Positions 16,211-23,529 of a stretch of 64,000 nt of DNA are shown here, in pieces. Origin of the DNA: Rhizobium sp. WYCCWR10014 (GTDB taxonomy: Bacteria > Pseudomonadota > Alphaproteobacteria > Rhizobiales > Rhizobiaceae); contig NZ_LXFU01000041.1 of NCBI RefSeq assembly GCF_001657485.1, positions 124,001 to 188,000 on the forward strand, given 5' to 3'. Made by a program: the position numbers and the translations under genes. Numbering within the stretch: position 1 is the stretch's first letter; each line of letters begins with the position of its first letter. Below the pieces are notes generated by a model, which ran no database searches, had not been told where the DNA came from, and saw only the letters and a list, made by a program, of their open reading frames with translations.

Positions 16211-16585
16211 CTATCCGATCATGCGGCAGCCAGCCGGCTCGTCAGCCTTTTTCGACCAAGCCATCACTGGGCGCTCCACCATGATCCACGATACCAAAGC
16301 GGTGAGTACGGATAACGATCCAGGGACGAGCATCGTAAGCGGGCCGCGCGAGAAGAAGTCACCGACGCCCAAACGGGCGCTCAATGCAAAGAACCGCCCA
16401 GACCGGAAGATGGAAGAGATAGGCGCCGTAGCTGATCCGGCCCAAGCCGCTGAGAGATCTTTCGCAAGGATTTTGAGAAACTGCCGTTTTGAAGCCACTG
16501 CCACGATTGCGGCCAGCGGCAAGACGAGGGCGGCCTCGAGGACGACCCATTGAACGAGGTTTCCTAAGTCAAAAGCGATTTGCAT
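16211..16585 (-). pseudogene. C-terminal remnant of an acyltransferase-3 (OafA-like) gene
   Basis: Three pieces in two frames read as the end of an integral-membrane acyltransferase: VQWVVLEAALVLPLAAIVAV, then (other frame) LSGLGRISYGAYLFHLPVW, then (first frame again) GPLTMLVPGSLSVLTALVSW and ERPVMAW. RISYGAYLFHLPVW is the typical late motif of the family, and the ER-P segment is its usual end. Two compensating frameshifts (about 16450 and 16360) and a missing N-terminal two-thirds make it nonfunctional. Intact relatives acylate surface sugars. Confidence 0.7.
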
Positions 16586-16828
16586 GATAGATCCAGCCAA
16601 ACCATCGCGGAGCGCTCCCAGGGATATGACATCGAAAGACGTTGACGCAATAGCAATCTCTCTTGAAATCATAGGGCGCTTTCCCGTGTTCAATATTAAA
16701 ACGGCGGTCAACCTCTGTGTAACTAAGTATTAACTTCGTTTGGTAACCAGATATTAAGACTTTCATTGAGCCATGTTGCTATTTATGTTTTACTGCGCCG
16801 GAAAATACTCTGAATAAGGGGCTTCCAC

Positions 16829-17038
16829 ATGGCGAAACCGACGCAATACATCATCATGGAGCCGCTGGGTGGTATGACCGATCTCGACTCCATACGCATG
16901 AGGCTTGCCGAGGTCGGGCTGGCCCGCGAGGCATTCTCCCTGGATTCGGATGCAGGCCGGCTCAGGCTGACCTTCTGGGAGCCGGATCGAATTGAGGCAT
17001 TGCGCATATTGGCGCGGCTGGATCATTGCAATCCATGA
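16829..17038 (+). CDS. Small hypothetical protein
   Basis: A 69-residue soluble protein beginning MAKPTQYIIMEPLGGMTDLD. AAGGGG lies about nine bases before ATG 16829, and an AT-rich promoter-like region (16720-16790) precedes it. No family is recognised. The predicted beta-alpha-beta arrangement (YIIMEP, IRMRLAEVGL, LRLTFWEP) looks like a small folded domain rather than chance coding, but a similar-length frame exists on the other strand. The location beside phage and acyltransferase relics suggests an accessory gene. Confidence 0.5.
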   Translation: MAKPTQYIIMEPLGGMTDLDSIRMRLAEVGLAREAFSLDSDAGRLRLTFWEPDRIEALRILARLDHCNP

Positions 17039-17118
17039 TGGTCGGGCACCCTCCGGGAAGAGAGAAACGTGACGTGCGCGATCGGCAGAGAATAATTTTG
17101 AAGGGGAGCAAAGACAAA

Positions 17119-17325
17119 ATGACTACGATCAGTTTCCGACGTCCCAAGCCGTCGGTGTGGAGCCGTGTGGTCGAGGCGCTTCGTGCGCTGTTTTTCGCTG
17201 GCGTATCCGGAGAATGGCATTGGCACGGCGATGTCATGCGTCGCCGGCTTTCCGACGGCGCGATTGTGACCAGAGAGCCGACTCCGGGGGAGATTTACAA
17301 CAGGGACAGAGGTCTGGCTTCGTAG
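17119..17325 (+). CDS. Small hypothetical protein
   Basis: A 68-residue protein with a basic start (SFRRPKPSVWSRVVEALRAL), a Trp/His cluster (EWHWHGDVMRRR) and a PTPGEIYNRDRG tail. AAGGGGAG lies about a dozen bases before ATG 17119. It is not recognised, although the EWHWHGD...RLSDG...YNRD pattern looks conserved in style. It lies between another orphan gene and a terminase relic, so it could be part of a decayed phage or genomic island. Confidence 0.5.
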   Translation: MTTISFRRPKPSVWSRVVEALRALFFAGVSGEWHWHGDVMRRRLSDGAIVTREPTPGEIYNRDRGLAS

Positions 17326-17403
17326 GGCCTTCCCCGCGGCGCGCTTTTCACCCTGCCACCATCTCCCGCTACCATCGCCCTCTCTTCGAGGGCACGATCA
17401 CCA

Positions 17404-17766
17404 ATGGCAGAACTGACGCCGAGGCAGCGCCTGTTTGTGGCGGAATATCTGAAGGATTTGAATGCGAAGCACGCGGCGGTGCGGACGGGGTATAGCGGAA
17501 AGTCGCGTGCCAATGGCAACCGCTTGATGGTGAATGAGGCTGTGCGGGCGGAGATTGAGAGAGCCTTAGCGCCACGTCTTGCCGAGATGGAGACTTCCGC
17601 CGAGTGGGTGCTTGTCGCCATTGCCGACATCGCGTTTGGTGATGTCCGTGACGTGTTCGATGACGAGGGGCCGCTGAAAACGTCTCGCGCTATCAGCCTC
17701 ACCTTCCGCCGGCCAGCAACCGAAGCTGGCTTTCGTCGTGCACACCCTGACGGTAAAGCTCGATGA
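17404..17766 (+). pseudogene. Phage terminase small subunit, truncated relic
   Basis: Residues 1 to about 85 match a terminase small subunit (Terminase_2 type): LTPRQRLFVAEYLKDLNAKH, then AAVRTGYSGKSRANGNRLM and the EIERALAPRLAEME helix, with DVFDDEGPLK near the break. The last 30 residues do not fit and overlap the 3' end of the minus-strand gene at 17699. The DNA-binding half is present, but the oligomerisation half is replaced. No other phage packaging or structural gene is nearby, so this is a prophage scar. Confidence 0.7.
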
Positions 17767-17908
17767 TGAGGGCGCCTAGGCGATCGGCCTCTTTGCCTGA
17801 TCGATCGATCTTTAGCCCGCTACAGAGAGCTTCATGGACACGCCTGCACACATCGAGGTCCTCGGAGGCGAGCGGTTCGTCACGCGTGCTGAACAGCTTG
17901 TCTGACAT
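17699..17908 (-). CDS. Small hypothetical protein
   Basis: A 69-residue helical protein; the core SGKEADRLGALIIELYRQGV followed by HDESQLRLL resembles small rhizobial proteins with no assigned function. Its stop lies within the tail of the terminase relic on the other strand, so the two overlap by 68 bases, which suggests a recombination joint near 17690. The ribosome site is weak. I consider it real mainly for its protein-like, compositionally balanced sequence. Confidence 0.55.
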   Translation of the reverse strand: MSDKLFSTRDEPLASEDLDVCRRVHEALCSGLKIDRSGKEADRLGALIIELYRQGVHDESQLRLLAGGR

Positions 17909-18103
17909 CGCAATCTGCCCTTTTTGGATGCCGTGAATCGCTTTGGTGAAAAAAAGATAATTTCACGATCTTTGCTCTGCAAGATGGGCGAAGGTCCGAC
18001 ATTCAAAAACAATTCGGGGCCTCGCGCGGGAAGACGCGCGAGGGCTTCAGGGCATGGATATGAGACCGCTCGGCCTGTCGGCCTGGTCGACAGCGTGCGC
18101 GTG

Positions 18104-18283
18104 CTACTTGATTGCGGGGTCCTTGGCGCCTTGCTGCTGCGACAGGCGCAGCTCTTTCAACCGCTTGGTTTTTTCGAGGCGGGCCCGCTGCTCAGCCTCG
18201 ATGGTTTCCTTGGCGGCGCGCTCGGTGTTTTCGAAACGATCCTGCCGGTAAGCCTTTGATGAGGGTTCACGTTCTCTTTTCAT
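18104..18283 (-). CDS. Small charged coiled-coil-like hypothetical protein
   Basis: A 59-residue protein, almost all helix-forming and charged (FENTERAAKETIEAEQRARLEKTKRLKEL). Similar short Lys/Glu/Arg-rich proteins are common in rhizobia and usually unannotated. ATG 18283 starts the balanced part; no strong ribosome site is visible and the frame extends further upstream, so the start is uncertain. It lies just downstream of, and in the same direction as, the hydrolase gene at 18432-19268, beyond a terminator. Confidence 0.5.
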   Translation of the reverse strand: MKREREPSSKAYRQDRFENTERAAKETIEAEQRARLEKTKRLKELRLSQQQGAKDPAIK

Positions 18284-18396
18284 GGCCGCTAAACGCAAAT
18301 CGGCGAAAACGGTTTCATGGGAAAATGAGTCTCTGGCTGTCAATCGATCGACATGGCCAGAACGCCGGCCTGTAGGATGGCAAGCCATCGTGACAA

Positions 18397-18419
18397 CCGG
18401 GCGCCTGATCGGCGCCCGG
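18397..18419. terminator. Stem-loop downstream of hydrolase gene
   Basis: CCGGGCGCC-TGATC-GGCGCCCGG is a perfect nine-base stem with a short loop, 12 bases beyond the stop of the minus-strand hydrolase gene. It has no strong T-run. Confidence 0.6.
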
Positions 18420-18431
18420 CAACATCACGGA

Positions 18432-19268
18432 TTAGCCTTTGATGAAGGCGAGGATGTCGGGGTTGATGATGTCGGCATGGGTGGTGCACATGCCATGCGG
18501 GAATTTCTCGTAGACCTTCAGCGTGGCGTTCTGCAGCAGCTTGGCCGAGAGCAGGGCGGAGTCGGCGATCGGCACGATCTGGTCGTCGTCGCCGTGCATG
18601 ACGAAAGTCGGCACGGTGATGATCTTCAGGTCTTCGGTGAAGTCTGTTTCCGAAAAGGCCTTGATGCCGTCGTAATGTGCTTTGGCGCCGCCGATCATGC
18701 CCTGGCGCCACCAATTGTTGATGACCGGCTCCGATACTTTCGCGCCCGGCCGGTTAAAGCTGTAGAACGGACCTGCAGGCAGGTCACGGTAGAATTGCGA
18801 GCGGTTGGCGGCGAGCTGCTTGCGCAGGTCGTCGAAGACCTCGATCGGCAGGCCGCCGGGATTGGCATCCGACTTCACCATGATGGGCGGCACGGCGCCG
18901 ATGATCACGAGCTTGGCGACGCGGCCCTGCGGCTGGCCGTGGCGGGCGACATAATGGGTCGCTTCGCCGCCGCCGGTGGAATGGCCGACATGGACGGTGT
19001 TCCTGAGATCGAGATGCTCGACGACGGCTGCGGCATCGGCGGCGTAGTGATCCATATCGTGACCCTCGCCCACCTGGGTGGAGCGGCCGTGGCCGCGCCG
19101 GTCGTGAGCAACGACCCGGTAGCCCTTCTCAAGGAAGAACAGCATCTGGGTATCCCAGTCGTCGGAGCATAGCGGCCAGCCGTGATGGAACATGATCGGC
19201 TGGGCGCTCTTCGGCCCCCAATCCTTGTAGAAGATCTCGATGCCGTCCTTGGTTGTGACTGTGCTCAT
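18432..19268 (-). CDS. Alpha/beta hydrolase, non-haem chloroperoxidase-like
   Basis: A 278-residue alpha/beta hydrolase. The nucleophile elbow GHSTGGGEA carries Ser97, FVMHGDDDQIVP supplies the acid and KFPHGM the catalytic histidine; FHHGWPLCSDDW forms the oxyanion region. The pattern matches cofactor-free haloperoxidases and arylesterases (perhydrolase group). It may hydrolyse esters or make peracids. ATG 19268 follows GGAGCCAAGAG. It stands alone, with a terminator after it and a long spacer before it. Confidence 0.9.
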   Translation of the reverse strand: MSTVTTKDGIEIFYKDWGPKSAQPIMFHHGWPLCSDDWDTQMLFFLEKGYRVVAHDRRGHGRSTQVGEGHDMDHYAADAAAVVEHLDLRNTVHVGHSTGGGEATHYVARHGQPQGRVAKLVIIGAVPPIMVKSDANPGGLPIEVFDDLRKQLAANRSQFYRDLPAGPFYSFNRPGAKVSEPVINNWWRQGMIGGAKAHYDGIKAFSETDFTEDLKIITVPTFVMHGDDDQIVPIADSALLSAKLLQNATLKVYEKFPHGMCTTHADIINPDILAFIKG

Positions 19269-19900
19269 CTCTTGGCTCCGTTGTTTGGGTTGGATTGGAT
19301 TCATGCGGTCAGAAGTTTGCGCCGTTGCCGGCAGAATTGGCAAGGCCACGAGCGCGGTTGCACCGGAGGCTGGGGCAAGAAGGTCGCGCCTGAGGGGATC
19401 AACCGGCTCTGAGTATGCTGATGTGCTTATTGAAAGGCTCTTTCTATTCTATTGATATGACAGAAGTTTGTACGTCTCCGCGAATTGGACGCGCAGCGCC
19501 CGTCCATCTGGCCTGACGGGACGGGGATTTGGCGATCAGCGCCTGGCTGTTTCGTGCTGCGAACATTCCTTGATCCCCGGTATGTCGGCCTGTTGGACAC
19601 CTCAGGCAGGTTCGTCATGGCGTAGCGAAGGCAGCTGATTTGACGGGCGAATGTCTGCAATGAGCCAATTTTTTGCCGTTCGTTCAAGATATCTGTCCGG
19701 GTAGTTCAATATATATGTCCGGCTAGGTGTGTTGGCATTCTCTGCGTTGCACGCATTACAGACCGCCGCTGGCGCTCACTTGAACGCGGGTCTACGCCCA
19801 ACCATCTAATCCTCACACAACAGCACAATGGCGAACCGTCGCAATCGCGACCGCTTCGCCGGCGGCGGGACGGCCGTTATTGCCGCCTGAGGATCAAATA
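19269..19900. other. Gene-free spacer between divergent hydrolase and protease genes
   Basis: About 630 bases without a convincing gene. It must contain the promoters of both flanking genes. The notable structure is a pair of 22-base direct repeats at 19683-19726, listed separately. Short frames are present on both strands but look like chance. Confidence 0.4.
19683..19726. repeat. Two tandem 22-base repeats
   Basis: TTCAAGATATCTGTCCGG-GTAG (19683-19704) is followed at once by TTCAATATATATGTCCGG-CTAG (19705-19726), matching at 19 of 22 positions. They could be a double operator or the end of a lost insertion sequence. They lie about 175 bases before the protease start. Confidence 0.6.
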
Positions 19901-20854
19901 ATGGGTTACATGGATAAGGACATAGCGCCTCAGAATGATGGGGCGCTGATCGATGCCTATTCGCAATCGATCGCAGCAGCAGTCGATATCGTCGGGCCGG
20001 CAGTCAGCCGGATCGAGAGGGTGGGAGGCCGCCAGGGGCACGGTTCTGGCTTCGCCGTCTCGCCTGATGGGCTGATCATCACAAACAACCATGTCGTCGA
20101 CGACGCCAAGGTCGTTCGCATCACCACGCCTGACGGCTTCGTTACCGAGGGCCGCGTGCTCGGCCGCGACGTGGATACCGATATCGCCCTCATTCGCGCC
20201 AATACAAGCACTGGCGCCTGGGCGAAGCTTGGAGACTCCCAGCGCCTGCGCAGGGGGCATATCGCGATCGCGATCGGAAACCCGCTCGGCTTCGAATGGA
20301 CTGTTACCGCCGGTATCGTCTCGGCTCTCGGCCGGTCGATGCGGGCGGCAAGCGGCCGGCCGATGGAGGATGTCATCCAGACCGATGCGGCGCTCAATCC
20401 CGGCAACTCGGGCGGGCCGCTGGTGTCGTCAGGCGGAGAGGTGATCGGCGTCAACACCGCCGTCATCCAGGGCGCGCAGAGCATCGCCTTTGCCGTGGCG
20501 TCGAATACGGCCAATTTCGTGGTTTCGGAGATTCTGCGCTATGGTCAGGTGAGACGCGCCTTCATCGGTATAGCCGGCGATACGATCGTGCTGCCGCGCC
20601 GGGTGGCGCTTGCGGCAGGCACGACACAGACGACCTCGGTTCGCATCCGGCGCGTCGAAGCCGACGGGCCGGCGGCAAAGGGAGGGTTGCAGGAGGGCGA
20701 TTATATTCTCGCCATCGATGGCAGCCCGGTCGGCGGCGTCGACGATATCGTCCGATTGATGGATGGCAGCAGGATCGGCAGGGATACGGAGATTTTGGTG
20801 TTCTCGGTGGCGGGTCGGATCGAGAAGAAGATCTTGCTGCCGATGGCGCGCTGA
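19901..20854 (+). CDS. S1C (DegP/HtrA-like) serine protease with one PDZ domain
   Basis: A 317-residue trypsin-fold protease with the complete triad: His64 in IITNNHVV, Asp94 in DTDIALI and Ser170 in LNPGNSGGPLV. A single PDZ domain follows (VEADGPAAKGGLQEGDYILA). No signal peptide or membrane anchor is visible, so unlike DegP it is predicted cytoplasmic unless exported some other way. GAGG before ATG 19901 supports that start; an ATG at 19910 is possible. It is convergent with dusA. Substrates are unknown. Confidence 0.9.
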   Translation: MGYMDKDIAPQNDGALIDAYSQSIAAAVDIVGPAVSRIERVGGRQGHGSGFAVSPDGLIITNNHVVDDAKVVRITTPDGFVTEGRVLGRDVDTDIALIRANTSTGAWAKLGDSQRLRRGHIAIAIGNPLGFEWTVTAGIVSALGRSMRAASGRPMEDVIQTDAALNPGNSGGPLVSSGGEVIGVNTAVIQGAQSIAFAVASNTANFVVSEILRYGQVRRAFIGIAGDTIVLPRRVALAAGTTQTTSVRIRRVEADGPAAKGGLQEGDYILAIDGSPVGGVDDIVRLMDGSRIGRDTEILVFSVAGRIEKKILLPMAR

Positions 20855-20892
20855 CGACGCGCTTCGGCGCCATGACAAGACATCACCTAACG

Positions 20893-21894
20893 TCAGGCGC
20901 TGACGGCTTCCTGCTCCGTCTCTGAAAAATCCACCGCCGCAAAGGCTGCTGCCAGCACCTCCGGCCCGGCGCCGGTTTTTGCCGCATCGGTCGACAGGAT
21001 CTGACGGTAGCGCCTTGCGCCGGGCAGGCCGGTGAAGAGGCCGACCATATGGCGCGCCACGTGCTGCAGCCGGCCGCCGCTGGCGATGTGGCGTTCGGCA
21101 TAGGCCATCATTCTGTCACGCAGGGCCTCCCAGTCCGGTTCGGCCGCAGGCGCACCAAAGAAGCGCTGGTCGATATCGGCAAGGATCGCGGCATTCTGAT
21201 AGGCGGCGCGGCCAAGCATGACGCCGTCGACATGTTCGAGGTGGGCTGCGGCCTCGTCGAGCGTGCGGATGCCGCCATTGATGCCGATGAAGACGTCGGG
21301 CCAGCGCTGCTTCATCCGATAGACAATCTCGTAGTCGAGCGGCGGGATTTCGCGGTTTTCCTTGGGGCTCAGGCCCTTCAACCAGGCCTTGCGCGCATGG
21401 ATCCAGATCGCGTCGGCGCCGGCATCGAGAACGCGGGTGATCAGCTCGGGCAGCGCCTGTTCCGGTTCCTGCTCGTCGACGCCGATCCGGCATTTCACCG
21501 TCACCGGCACGGTCGCAACCCTCTTCATCGCTGCAATGCATTCGGCCACCGTTTCCGGCGTCAGCATCAGGCAGGCGCCGAAGGTGCCGGACTGCACACG
21601 GTCGGAGGGGCAGCCGACATTGAGGTTGATCTCGTCATAACCGTAGGGTTCGGCGATCTTCACCGCCTCGGCAAGTTTTGCCGGGTCCGATCCGCCGAGC
21701 TGCAGCGCTAGCGGATGCTCGGCGGCGTCATGGCCGAGCAGCCGGTCGCGTGGGCCGTGGATGATCGCATCGGCCACCACCATCTCGGTATAGAGCAGCG
21801 CCTCGCGGCTGATCTGCCGGTGGAAATAACGGCAATGCCGATCCGTCCAGTCGATCATCGGGGCGACCGCAAAAATTGGCCTCTTCTGCGTCAT
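20893..21894 (-). CDS. dusA: tRNA-dihydrouridine(20/20a) synthase DusA
   Basis: A 333-residue flavoprotein. VAPMIDWTDRHCRYFHRQ opens the TIM barrel, the catalytic Cys95 is in INLNVGCPSDRVQSGTFG, and the FMN phosphate site is INGGIRTLDEA plus GVMLGRAAYQN. ARKAWLKGLSPKENR is specific to the DusA subfamily. It reduces uridines 20 and 20a in the D-loop of tRNA using NADPH and FMN. The frame is open to 22056, but ATG 21894 (MTQKRPIFAVAPM) gives the family length. It is probably a single gene, ending head-on to the protease gene. Confidence 0.96.
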   Translation of the reverse strand: MTQKRPIFAVAPMIDWTDRHCRYFHRQISREALLYTEMVVADAIIHGPRDRLLGHDAAEHPLALQLGGSDPAKLAEAVKIAEPYGYDEINLNVGCPSDRVQSGTFGACLMLTPETVAECIAAMKRVATVPVTVKCRIGVDEQEPEQALPELITRVLDAGADAIWIHARKAWLKGLSPKENREIPPLDYEIVYRMKQRWPDVFIGINGGIRTLDEAAAHLEHVDGVMLGRAAYQNAAILADIDQRFFGAPAAEPDWEALRDRMMAYAERHIASGGRLQHVARHMVGLFTGLPGARRYRQILSTDAAKTGAGPEVLAAAFAAVDFSETEQEAVSA

Positions 21895-22077
21895 CGACGT
21901 TCCATTGTTCGTTGTTCCCGAGCGCTGCAGCGCGGCGCCCCACCGCCGCAGGGGCGGGCATCCATAAAGGGCGCATATAACACTTGCCAATGCGATCGAC
22001 AAATGACCGCCGATCACCACAAACAGAAACGGCGCCCCTTGCGGAGCGCCGTTCATGCCGCCGAAGCGATGTCTAAC

Positions 22078-22290
22078 TTACGAAGCCGAGATATTGACAG
22101 CCTTCGGGCCCTTGCCCATGCGGTCCGGCTCGGTGTCGAAGGTAACCTGCTGGCCTTCGCGCAGCGACTGGATGCCAGAAGCCTGCAGCGCAGAGATATG
22201 GACGAAAACGTCCTTTGCGCCGCCGTCCGGCGTGATGAAACCAAAACCCTTGTCCTGGTTGAAGAATTTTACGGTGCCCTTGGTGGCCAT
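22078..22290 (-). CDS. cspA: Cold-shock-domain RNA-binding protein (CspA family)
   Basis: A 70-residue single cold-shock domain with both RNA-binding motifs, KGFGFI (RNP1) and VFVHISAL (RNP2). It binds single-stranded RNA or DNA and melts mRNA structure. Several paralogues usually occur in rhizobia, so the exact symbol is tentative. ATG 22290 follows an AAAAGGA-type site. The spacer upstream is unusually long and structured, consistent with a regulated 5' leader. Confidence 0.93.
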   Translation of the reverse strand: MATKGTVKFFNQDKGFGFITPDGGAKDVFVHISALQASGIQSLREGQQVTFDTEPDRMGKGPKAVNISAS

Positions 22291-22752
22291 TGGGATCGTC
22301 CTTTTCCCTTAGTCTGTGTAGTATCCGCGCCCCCGAGAGGAAGCGGACGGCTTTAGCTTTCGCCCCGATCGATGGGACGAAGGGTCAGTCGGAGAAGTCA
22401 CGTACGGGGAAAGAACGTCTACGTAGGCGGGTAGTCCCGCGCCGCCTTCCAAACGGAAGGGATTACCACATCAGTCCAGTCACCGGCATGCAAATGCCCG
22501 AGTAAGTCAATTCGTGCCAGCATTTCGGGCAAAAAGCAAGCGGGATTCTTTTGGCATACCTGCATCGATGTCGGGAAATGCCGAAGATTCAGATACTTGA
22601 CGGTGGGTTAACGGATTCTTGCAGGGCTGTGCCATATCGGGATTCCGTGCCGAAACGGGATGACCGGCGGATTCGATAGCCGGCATGGATTTGTTCGTGG
22701 GGCGGTCGGGGCGACACGCCTCGAAGCACATGGGCGGGTGACTGGGTCGCGC
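22291..22752. other. Spacer with probable long csp 5' leader
   Basis: About 460 bases between the cold-shock gene and the DUF3828 gene. It contains the csp promoter, and short inverted repeats such as CCTTCC-AAA-CGGAAGG (near 22446-22461) and GCCCGA with TCGGGC (near 22496-22531). Cold-shock mRNAs often have long structured leaders; this is the only ground for suggesting one. No gene is convincing here. Confidence 0.4.
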
Positions 22753-23220
22753 CTACTGCGCGTCACCCAGCAACGCGCTCAGGCTCCATGGATTATCACC
22801 CTTCTGGTTGGCGATGTCGTCGACCTTCCAGCCGCCGTCTTCGCGCACCAGGGAATAGAAGAGCGTCACCTCCTCGCCGTTTTCGAACTGCACTTCCACC
22901 TCGGCCTTGTCATCCAGCAGGATCGGTTGGCCGATCCTGACGTCGCTCGCCACGCCGTCCTGGCCAGCGATGACGGGATCGAAGTCGATCGCGCCGACAT
23001 CGCCCTCCGGCGTGTTGTCGAGATCGGCCTGGAGGAGTTCGTTCAAGTGGTCTGAGAAGAAGATCGAATAGGGCGAGGGCGCCTCGGCGTCGCTGTTGTC
23101 GGTGTCGTAGCTGTAGAGCGCCGTGAGCAGTGCCTTCGGCGTCTTGTAGGTTTGCGCCAATGCGGGAAAGGCTGCGACCGCCGACACGGCGAGGGCGAGG
23201 ATGAATGTTGGCAGACGCAT
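22753..23220 (-). CDS. Exported DUF3828-like protein
   Basis: A 155-residue protein with a signal peptide (LALAVSAVAAFPALAQ, cleaved near residue 22). The body resembles DUF3828 proteins: TPKALLTALYSYD near the start, NELLQADLDNTPEGDVGAID in the middle and FYSLVREDGGWKVDDIA near the end, the last being the 'calculated response and drying-up' strand shared with other NTF2-like folds. The function is unknown and periplasmic location is likely. It lies upstream of the csp gene on the same strand and downstream of the RTX gene. Confidence 0.75.
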   Translation of the reverse strand: MRLPTFILALAVSAVAAFPALAQTYKTPKALLTALYSYDTDNSDAEAPSPYSIFFSDHLNELLQADLDNTPEGDVGAIDFDPVIAGQDGVASDVRIGQPILLDDKAEVEVQFENGEEVTLFYSLVREDGGWKVDDIANQKGDNPWSLSALLGDAQ

Positions 23221-23311
23221 GCGGGCTCTCCTCGGATGAGCGGTGAATCATAGCGGAATCGGGCACTGAGGTGGAGCGGCATTTTTGGGAGGGGCTTGGC
23301 CCGAACTCCCT

Positions 23312-23469
23312 CTTCTCCCCAACGGGGAGAAGATGTCCGAAGGACAGGTGAGGGGCCCGCACGGCACACCCTCATTGTTGATCTATTGCTCTTCGCGTAT
23401 GCTGAGCGTATTCGCGGCTTTGCCGCTCACCCCCTCAACCGCCTGCACCTTCTCCCCGCTGGGGAGAAG
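23312..23469. repeat. Pair of palindromic repeats, CTTCTCCCC family
   Basis: CTTCTCCCC-AAC-GGGGAGAAG (23312-23332) and CTTCTCCCC-GCT-GGGGAGAAG (23449-23469) are two perfect nine-base stems, each next to a GGTGAGGGG/CCCCTCA-type stretch. Together they enclose about 115 bases in roughly mirrored order. They lie just downstream of the RTX gene. They are typical rhizobial intergenic palindromes. Confidence 0.7.
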
Positions 23470-23529
23470 AGATTCGTGGTGGCGCCTTGTTCCGACGCAT
23501 CTCTGCGTCGCAGGCAATCCAGTCGCGGC

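Noticed and set aside
15912..16553. 213-codon plus-strand frame over the acyltransferase remnant
   Set aside because: The minus strand reads recognisable acyltransferase pieces in two frames; the plus frame has no protein-like features.
18282..19172. Long frame opposite the alpha/beta hydrolase
   Set aside because: The hydrolase on the minus strand has a full catalytic triad; the opposite frame has no recognisable domain.
22290..22505. Plus-strand frame of 71 codons upstream of the csp gene
   Set aside because: Very basic, starts at the csp start region, and overlaps what is more likely the csp leader.
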